Below are positions 6,701 through 9,169 of a stretch of DNA of 9,169 bases, piece after piece. The position numbers were made by a program, and so were the translations under genes. The first letter of the stretch is position 1. Each line of letters opens with the position of its first letter. The DNA is from JAFARZ01 sp035651595 (GTDB lineage Bacteria > Actinomycetota > Actinomycetes > Streptosporangiales > Streptosporangiaceae): the NCBI GenBank assembly GCA_035651595.1, contig DASRFJ010000046.1, forward strand, positions 1 through 9,169, read 5' to 3'. The notes beneath the pieces are model-generated. The model worked only from the letters and a program-made list of their open reading frames with translations, was not told the DNA's origin and searched no databases.

Positions 6701-8851
6701 CAGCCATGCCCGGATCGGCAGCTCGCTGGCCAGGTCAAACTCGTACCTGGCGGCCTGCTCGATCAGCCCGTCCAGTTCATCGGAACGAGCCGTGGTGACA
6801 GTGACCGGGACGACGGCCTCCCCAGCGGGGATGACGTGCTGGTATGGCTGGCCGTTGCTGACCGGGAATATGGTGCGGAGCGACTCATGCCGGCCCGCCA
6901 CGTCGTTGAGCGCGGCGGTCAGCGCCGCGACGTCGAGTTCGCCGGTCAGCCGCCACGCGAACGGCAGGTTGTACGCGGTACCCCGGCCGTGGAACTGCTC
7001 GAGGAACCACAGCCGCTGCTGCGCGAACGACAGCGGCAGCCGGTCCGGCCGCGGCACCGGGACCAGCGGCGGCCGCGCCGCGTCCGCCCCGTCCAGCAGG
7101 CCGGCCAACGCAGCCGGGGTCGGGTGCTCGAATACCGCCCGCATGGGCAGTTCGGCGCCCAGCACCACGCGGACCCGGGACACCAGGCGGGTCGCCAGCA
7201 GTGAGTGCCCGCCGAGCTCGAAGAAGCTGTCCTCGGCGCCGACCCGCGCCAGGCCGAGCACCTGCGCGAATATCTCACACAGCGCCCGCTCGGCGGCGGT
7301 GGCCGGCGCCCGGCTGGTGGTCGCGGCGTACTCCGGGGCCGGCAGCGCCCGCCGGTCCAGCTTTCCCGCCGGTGTCAGCGGCAGCGCATCCAGCACCACC
7401 ACCGCCGACGGCACCATGTATCCCGGCAGCACCCGTGCCGCGGCGGTCCGGAGCGCGGCCGGGTCCAGCTCCGCGCCCGCGGCCGGGACGACGTATCCGG
7501 CGAGCCGGTCCTCGCGCACCGCTGCCGCGGCCTGGCCCACGCCGGGCAGGCCGGCCAGGACCGCCTCGATCTCGCCAAGCTCGATCCGGAACCCGCGGAC
7601 CTTCACCTGATCGTCGGCGCGGCCCAGGTACTCCAGGTCCCCCGTCGACCAGCGCCCGAGGTCACCGGTCCGGTACATCCGCTCCCCTGGCTCGCCGAAC
7701 GGGCACGCCACGAACCGTTCCGCGGTCAGCCCCGGCCGCCGCAGGTAGCCGCGGGCCAGCCCGGCTCCGGCTATGTACAGTTCCCCGGCGGTGCCCGGCG
7801 GCACCATGCGCAGCTCGTCATCCAGCAGGTACGCACGGGTGTTCCACACCGGGCGGCCGATCGGCGGCGCCCCGGATCCGGTCAGCGGCCCGGACAGCGT
7901 CGCGGCAATTGTGATCTCGGTTGGCCCGTACGCGTTGAACATCCGTCGCCCCGGCGACCACTCGGCCACCAGCCGGCCCGGGCACGCCTCGCCGCCCACG
8001 ATCAGGCAGCCGAACCCGCGCACCCGCCCGGCCGGGACGCTGGCCAGCACGGAAGGAATGATCAGCGCGTGGGTGACGGCCAGCTCATCAAGCGTCTCGG
8101 CCAGCATCTCTCCGGCCAGCGGGCCAGGTCCCGGCTCCGGCACCACCAGCGCCGCACCGGCCGGCCAGGCCATCAGCATCTCCATCACCGCCGCGTCGAA
8201 GCTCAGCGACGCCAGCTGGAGCACCCGCGACTCCGGGCCGATCCCGAACGCACTGGCCATCGACCCGGCGAGGCTCGCCAGGCCCAGGTGGGTCATCACC
8301 GTGCCCTTCGGCCTGCCCGTGGACCCCGACGTGTAAATTACGTACGCCGGATGTGCCGGGCTCGCCCGTCGCGGCTCCTGGTCACCGGGTTCCACCGTGG
8401 CCAGCGTTCCCGACACCACCGGGTCATCCAGCATCACGACCAGCGGTCCCTCGCCAGCGGTAGCCGGCAGCCACGAGGACGCCGCGGCCTTCGTGGTCAC
8501 GATCAGGTCGGGCCGCGCATCGGCCAGCATGAACCCGATCCGCTCCGCGGGATACTCCGGGTCGACGGGCAGGAACGCCGCTCCCGACTTGGCGACCGCC
8601 AGCCACGCCACGAAGACTTCGGCGGACTTGTCCATCACGACCGCGACCAGCCGCTCCGGACCCGCGCCCAGCGTGACCAGGTACCGGGCCAGCTGGGTGG
8701 CTCGCTCATTCAGCTCCGCATACGAGAGCCGCGCATCCCCGCAGGCCAACGCCAGCGCTCCCGGGGTCCGCTCCGCCTGGGCCTCGAACAACTCCGGCAG
8801 TGTGCGCGCCGCGCTCCCCTCAGACGATCCTGGTCGAAGGGGATTGGCCAT
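737..8851 (-). CDS. Trimodular nonribosomal peptide synthetase, A-PCP-C-A-PCP-C-A-PCP
   Basis: This complete cytoplasmic NRPS of 2704 residues is encoded on the minus strand, stop TGA at 737-739. I chose the ATG at 8849-8851 because GAGG lies 6 bases upstream and because the residues before it do not look like NRPS sequence. Domain order with approximate residues: A1 20-505, PCP1 515-585, C 604-1040, A2 1062-1552, PCP2 1562-1635, C 1650-2090, A3 2113-2618, PCP3 2630-2700. All three A domains have TSGSTGRPKG, RTGDL, QVKVRGFRIELGE and a GKLDRR lysine. All three carriers have LGGHS. Both C domains have intact HHxxxDG. There is no C domain ahead of A1, so it reads as an initiation module. There is no epimerase, thioesterase or reductase after PCP3, so product release must be in trans or on another protein. 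A2 and A3 each carry a short in-frame insertion overlapping a G/C palindrome. It should make a tripeptidyl thioester. The product is not identifiable from this window. Confidence 0.96.
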   Translation of the reverse strand: MANPLRPGSSEGSAARTLPELFEAQAERTPGALALACGDARLSYAELNERATQLARYLVTLGAGPERLVAVVMDKSAEVFVAWLAVAKSGAAFLPVDPEYPAERIGFMLADARPDLIVTTKAAASSWLPATAGEGPLVVMLDDPVVSGTLATVEPGDQEPRRASPAHPAYVIYTSGSTGRPKGTVMTHLGLASLAGSMASAFGIGPESRVLQLASLSFDAAVMEMLMAWPAGAALVVPEPGPGPLAGEMLAETLDELAVTHALIIPSVLASVPAGRVRGFGCLIVGGEACPGRLVAEWSPGRRMFNAYGPTEITIAATLSGPLTGSGAPPIGRPVWNTRAYLLDDELRMVPPGTAGELYIAGAGLARGYLRRPGLTAERFVACPFGEPGERMYRTGDLGRWSTGDLEYLGRADDQVKVRGFRIELGEIEAVLAGLPGVGQAAAAVREDRLAGYVVPAAGAELDPAALRTAAARVLPGYMVPSAVVVLDALPLTPAGKLDRRALPAPEYAATTSRAPATAAERALCEIFAQVLGLARVGAEDSFFELGGHSLLATRLVSRVRVVLGAELPMRAVFEHPTPAALAGLLDGADAARPPLVPVPRPDRLPLSFAQQRLWFLEQFHGRGTAYNLPFAWRLTGELDVAALTAALNDVAGRHESLRTIFPVSNGQPYQHVIPAGEAVVPVTVTTARSDELDGLIEQAARYEFDLASELPIRAWLFTLANREHVLLLLCHHIASDGWSMQVLMTDLRTAYAARRAGRAPGWAPLPVQYADYALWQQDLLGGVLAGQVEYWERALAGLPEELALPFDRPRPAQPSRRGGQIRFELADPDLHAALTELARAHQATLFMTVHAGLAALLSRMGAGTDIPLGAPAAGRSDEAVHDLVGFFVNTLVLRADLSGDPSFGELLGRVRETVLSAQARQDVPFERLVEVLNPERSPSRHPLFQVMLADEDIGAVDWALPGLRITAEPVPDVAAKFDLTLGFQQDRDAAGAPAGISAFLEYALDLFDPGTARELAGRLTRLLRQAVADPGRRVSQLDVLTDAERRALLRDWNDTAHPGPAATVPELFERQAARTPAAPAVLSAAGGLTYGELNQQANRLARHLITLGAGPERLVAIAMPRSPDMIVALLAVLKSGAAYVPVDPAYPADRIGFMLADTQAEIVLDGPVAADVISRYPAGNVGDDERREPLRPANPAYVIYTSGSTGRPKGVTVTHASLANYLARCGQAYPQLAGRTAVITPVSFDGSVTGLYGTLLSGGLLCLGAVDEELPALAAAAGGFTFLKATPSHLPLLARLPASCVPAGQLMVGGEAVPAALLREWRQRHPGLALINSYGPTEATVSCLDHQIGPDDPVPDVVVPIGRPAWNTRVYVLDDRLGLVPPGVAGELYVAGAGLARGYLGRPGLTAERFVACPFGQSQTGGTAPRTPRGERMYRTGDLARWNAGQLEYLGRVDDQVKVRGFRIELGEIEAVLAGLDGVGQAAVTVREDQPGDKRLAGYVVPAAGAVLDPARLREACGRLLPGYMVPAVIMVLDALPLSANGKLDRRALPAPEYATSTSRAPETPQEQALCEVFAQVLGLDRVGVEDSFFDLGGHSLLATRLVSRIRVALGVELPVRAVFEHPTAASLAGVLDGAAAARPPLIPVPRPDRLPLSFAQQRLWFLEQFYGPNTVHNLPLAWRLSGPLDVVALLGALGDVLARHEPLRTMFPVADGQPYQHVVPAGEATVPVTITTARSEEMAELVAAAAGYEFDLAAELPFRASLISRTAEEHVLVLLCHHTAADGWSLRLLLSDLAEAYLARRQGRAPRWAPLPVQYADYALWQRDLLGGTDGERGVLAEQVRYWRQALAGLPDELALPFDRPRPAEASRRGSLMLWQLADAGLHAALEDLAREHQATLFMILHAGLAALLSRMGAGTDIPLGAPVAGRTDEAVHDLVGYFVNTMVFRADLSGDPSFAELLGRVRETVLSAQARQDLPFERLVETLNPERSASRHPLFQVMLGEELIPDEWQLPGLRVLAEPVPTVTARFDLVLGARQRRDDGGAPAGIQASFEYATDLFDEATVRRLGDRLTRLLRQAAREPGRGISQLDVLSADERHNLLVDWNDTARPVPPVTLSALFEQQAARTPDAPAVVGGGTELTYGELNERASRLARHLVTLGAGPGRFAAIAMPRTPDVIVAILAVLKSGAAYVPVDPAYPADRIAYMLAESAPVAVLTTAAVAAGLPDGLPLVPLDDPATAALLAPLDGENLPGTAGPRDVAYVIFTSGSTGRPKGIMVEHAGAVSLACWAAEVFGAELSRVLASTSLSFDVSVFEIFGTLAAGGCLEVVPNVLALAERGTAGPWHGSLISAVPSALAHVLATPGVRAHAEVVALCGEALTGPVVAAIRAAVPGARIENIYGPAEATVYATTYVVPDDGDAAAAPPIGRPLWNIRAYVLDERLGLAPPGAAGELYLAGLGLARGYLNRPGLTAERFVACPFGEPGERMYRTGDLARWTAGVRGDGSPRSMTGQLEYLGRVDDQVKVRGFRIELGEIEAVLAGLDGVSQAAVTVREDQPGDKRLAGYVVPAAGAVLDPAGLRDACGLKLPGYMVPAAIMVIDALPLNANGKLDRRALPAPEYATGGGLAPATAREHELCELFAQVLGLGKVGVDDSFFDLGGHSLLAAVLVARLVERFGVKISLRTFMSNPSVGAIERYVDHRDT
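752..964 (-). other. Terminal peptidyl carrier domain PCP3, divergent in its second half
   Basis: Approximate residues 2630-2700. DDSFFDLGGHSLLA places the phosphopantetheine serine at S2663. After it, the sequence (AVLVARLVERFGVKISLRTF, then MSNPSVGAIERYVDHRDT) differs clearly from PCP1 and PCP2, which share a RVxLGxELPxRAVFEHPT pattern. This half includes helices II and III, known in this family to contact downstream partners. The change fits a carrier that meets a different partner than an in-line C domain. The protein ends four residues after the domain, with no recognisable docking tail, thioesterase or reductase. Confidence 0.9.
1214..1309. repeat. 96-base perfect direct repeat, copy in A3
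   Basis: Identical base for base to 4412-4507. With one mismatch at 1310/4508 the match runs on to 1320/4518. It encodes the A8 hinge and the start of the small subdomain (from the QLEYLGR motif to about GLDGV). Confidence 0.9.
1328..1359 (+). repeat. G/C palindromic element, copy in A3 (opposite orientation)
   Basis: On the plus strand, arms CCGGGGGG and CCCCCCGG form a perfect 8-base stem around the loop AACCGT (1328-1349), followed by ACCCCCGCGG. Apart from two extra loop bases, the stem, the ACCG in the loop and the trailing ACCCCC match the minus-strand copy at 4558-4590. It overlaps the 36-base in-frame insertion at 1316-1351 in A3. Confidence 0.75.
2582..3904 (-). other. Condensation domain of module 3
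   Basis: Approximate residues 1650-2090. It makes the second peptide bond, to the amino acid on PCP3. Motifs: LSFAQQRLWFL (C1, about 1654-1664), CHHTAADGW with intact HHxxxDG (1778-1786), YADYALWQ (1817-1824), VGYFVNT (1938-1944), LPFERLV (about 1977-1983) and SRHPLFQV (about 1993-2000). It is closely similar to the module 2 C domain throughout, with one obvious length difference: a six-residue TDGERG in the LLGG...LAEQV loop. The start of the domain is nearly identical in DNA to that of module 2. Confidence 0.92.
3861..3933. repeat. 73-base direct repeat at the start of the module 3 C domain
   Basis: Matches 7002-7074 with two mismatches. It encodes the PCP-C linker end and C1 motif (RPPLxPVPRPDR, then LPLSFAQQRLWFLEQ). 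This is ordinary inter-module similarity sharpened at a conserved core. Confidence 0.85.
3947..4168 (-). other. Peptidyl carrier domain PCP2
   Basis: Approximate residues 1562-1635. The motif is EDSFFDLGGHSLLATRLV, with S1597 as the predicted phosphopantetheine site. The sequence after the serine (RIRVALGVELPVRAVFEHPT) is close to that of PCP1, in contrast to PCP3. It feeds the C domain of module 3. Confidence 0.92.
4412..4507. repeat. 96-base perfect direct repeat, copy in A2
   Basis: Partner of the repeat at 1214-1309, in the same orientation. The equivalent stretch of A1 (around 7540-7640) is similar but carries many substitutions, so the A2/A3 identity reflects recent duplication or gene conversion rather than general conservation. 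Confidence 0.9.
4558..4590 (-). repeat. G/C palindromic element, copy in A2
   Basis: On the minus strand, arms CCGGGGGG and CCCCCCGG form a perfect 8-base stem around the loop ACCG (4571-4590), followed by ACCCCC and then a further G run. The far end, 4558-4569, is a perfect 12-base palindrome of six C and six G. The sequence is translated in frame as the Gly/Pro/Thr/Arg-rich loop between A6 and A7 of A2. The same core occurs in the opposite orientation at 1328-1359. Confidence 0.75.
5732..7042 (-). other. Condensation domain of module 2
   Basis: Approximate residues 604-1040. It joins the PCP1-bound donor to the PCP2-bound acceptor. Motifs in order: LSFAQQRLWFL at about 607-617 (C1), CHHIASDGW at 731-739 with the catalytic His of HHxxxDG intact (C3), YADYALWQ at 770-777 (C4), VGFFVNT at 885-891 (C5), VPFERLV at 924-930 (C6) and SRHPLFQV at 940-947 (C7). 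It lacks the extra N-terminal HH motif of dual condensation/epimerization domains. I cannot separate the LCL and DCL subtypes by eye. Since no epimerase is present upstream, an L-donor is expected. Confidence 0.92.
7002..7074. repeat. 73-base direct repeat at the start of the module 2 C domain
   Basis: Partner of 3861-3933, same orientation, two mismatches. It marks a possible recombination point between modules 2 and 3. Confidence 0.85.
7097..7309 (-). other. Peptidyl carrier domain PCP1
   Basis: Approximate residues 515-585. The phosphopantetheine attachment motif is DSFFELGGHSLL, with S550 (codon at 7202-7204) as the predicted modified serine. The LGGHS form, rather than LGGDS, fits a carrier feeding an ordinary C domain with no epimerase between. 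The carrier is followed by about 20 linker residues and then the C domain of module 2. Confidence 0.92.
7337..8794 (-). other. Adenylation domain A1 of the NRPS (initiation module)
   Basis: Approximate residues 20-505. The domain selects and activates the first amino acid as an aminoacyl-AMP and loads it on PCP1. Visible cores: LSYAELNERA at about 42-51, YTSGSTGRPKG at 173-183, NAYGPTE at 306-312, YRTGDL at 393-398, the A8 hinge motif DDQVKVRGFRIELGE at 413-427, and the A10 lysine K497. Aligned by eye to GrsA, the pocket residues are D219, A220, M223, L263, I284, G286, A307, I315, A316 and K497, i.e. DAMLIGAIAK. Asp at the first position means an ordinary alpha-amino acid. The rest of the pocket is hydrophobic, so an aliphatic or aromatic residue is plausible, but I do not know this code. 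This A domain has neither of the palindrome-linked insertions seen in A2 and A3, so it serves as the internal reference. Confidence 0.9.
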
Positions 8852-8909
8852 AGTGAACCTCATTCCGACGGGCCACGACCCACGCATGGCCACCGACGCA
8901 GCCTCGCAA
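8852..8909 (-). other. 58-base gap between the upstream small gene and the NRPS
   Basis: This gap lies between the TGA at 8910-8912 and the NRPS ATG. It contains the GAGG ribosome site. I see no convincing -35/-10 pair and no strong terminator. A weak 5-base inverted repeat (GGCCA/TGGCC, 11-base loop, 8871-8891) is the only structure. The short spacing and shared direction fit co-transcription, with the NRPS promoter upstream of the window, but a promoter here is not excluded. Confidence 0.5.
8858..8861 (-). promoter_or_regulatory. Ribosome binding site deciding the NRPS start
   Basis: On the minus strand GAGG is followed by six bases (TTCACT) and then the ATG at 8851-8849. This supports that ATG over the in-frame ATGs at 8863, 8887 and 8938. 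The ATG at 8863 partly overlaps this GAGG, and the 8938 start would overlap the upstream gene. Confidence 0.7.
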
Positions 8910-9169
8910 TCAGGCCCGCACACGAACACCTTCGACATTGCCGGGACCTGCGGTGTCGTAGGCGATGATCCGCAGTTCGGAGCTGTAGCGGTGGCCGTGG
9001 CGGTCGGTGAGCCAGAGCTGGTCCGGGCCGGGGAGCATCTCGGTGACCGTGTATTCGGCGTGCCCTGCGGCGTGGGTCTGGCGGATGTGCTTGGCGAGCA
9101 GGTTGACCAGCACCAGGCTGCGGAAGTCGGCGGCGGTGGGCTTGAGCTCGACCGGGACCCGGTAGAAGA
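8910..9169 (-). CDS. Unrecognised protein, C-terminal 85 residues (5'-partial)
   Basis: The minus-strand frame is open from the right edge (first full codon at 9167) to a TGA at 8910-8912. I do not recognise the family. The visible part reads FYRVPVELKP..., then a helix-like stretch AADFRSLVLVNLLAKHIRQT, then EYTVTEMLPG, WLTDRHGHRY and SSELRIIAYDT, ending in a loose tail GPGNVEGVRVRA. There is no membrane segment and no carrier or catalytic motif of an NRPS-associated enzyme; it does not look like an MbtH-like protein. Third-codon positions are almost all G or C until the last dozen codons, where several end in T or A. This supports real coding, with a relaxed tail. A GTG at 9113 could be a start, but the open frame continues to the window edge and codes convincingly, so I treat the gene as truncated by the window. 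Confidence 0.6.
   Translation of the reverse strand, partial: FYRVPVELKPTAADFRSLVLVNLLAKHIRQTHAAGHAEYTVTEMLPGPDQLWLTDRHGHRYSSELRIIAYDTAGPGNVEGVRVRA

Noticed and set aside
1814..7204. A plus-strand open frame of nearly 1800 codons opposite the NRPS
   Set aside because: It lies wholly antisense to clear NRPS domains and is rich in Arg, Gln, His, Pro and Gly in the pattern expected for the complement of GC-rich coding sequence. It shows no domain signal.
737..8851. Epimerization or dual condensation/epimerization activity
   Set aside because: There is no E domain between any PCP and C domain, all carriers have LGGHS rather than LGGDS, and neither C domain has the extra N-terminal HH motif of dual domains.
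8871..8891. A possible operator or hairpin (GGCCA/TGGCC with an 11-base loop)
   Set aside because: A five-base stem in GC-rich DNA is expected by chance. No second copy is seen.
8852..8938. A 29-residue N-terminal extension of the NRPS from the ATG at 8938
   Set aside because: It would overlap the end of the upstream gene. The extension has mixed third-position usage and no NRPS-like or docking-like sequence. The ATG at 8851 has a well-spaced GAGG.
7205..8968. A second long plus-strand open frame opposite A1
   Set aside because: It has the same antisense composition effect, and no recognisable motifs.

Overview
The window is very GC-rich, with strong G/C preference at third codon positions, which suggests a high-GC actinobacterium such as Streptomyces or a relative. 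I cannot name the species. It is part of a nonribosomal peptide (NRP) biosynthetic cluster, and almost all of it is one giant gene.

Layout: (1) Positions 2-724, plus strand, hold the 3' two-thirds or so of a gene that ends as a free-standing, rather degenerate condensation (C) domain. Its 5' part lies off the left edge. (2) Positions 737-8851, minus strand, hold a complete 2704-residue NRPS with domain order A1-PCP1-C-A2-PCP2-C-A3-PCP3. It begins directly with an adenylation domain and ends directly after a carrier domain, with no starter C, epimerase, thioesterase or reductase. It converges on the first gene with only 12 bases between the two stop codons. (3) Positions 8910-9169, minus strand, hold the 3' end of an unrecognised small-protein gene. 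It lies 58 bases upstream of the NRPS in the same direction, so the two may be co-transcribed.

How they may work together: the NRPS can load three amino acids and make two peptide bonds, leaving a tripeptidyl thioester on PCP3. Nothing in the protein releases it. Release or further elongation must therefore occur in trans, and the adjacent free-standing C-domain protein is an obvious candidate partner (inference). The binding-pocket residues read off by eye are DAMLIGAIAK (A1), DGTKMGSVSK (A2) and DVFSACIVYK (A3). None matches a code I recognise with certainty. I would guess a hydrophobic, then an Asx-like or polar, then a small residue, at low confidence.

The most unusual signal is a short G/C-run palindromic element present twice inside the NRPS gene, in opposite orientations. 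It occurs once in A2 (4558-4590) and once in A3 (1328-1359). In each case it coincides with an in-frame insertion of 11-12 codons absent from the other A domains. This resembles a REP-like or MITE-like palindrome that has become part of a protein, comparable in principle to the in-frame Rickettsia palindromic elements. A 96-base perfect direct repeat between A2 and A3 ends almost at the insertion site in A3.
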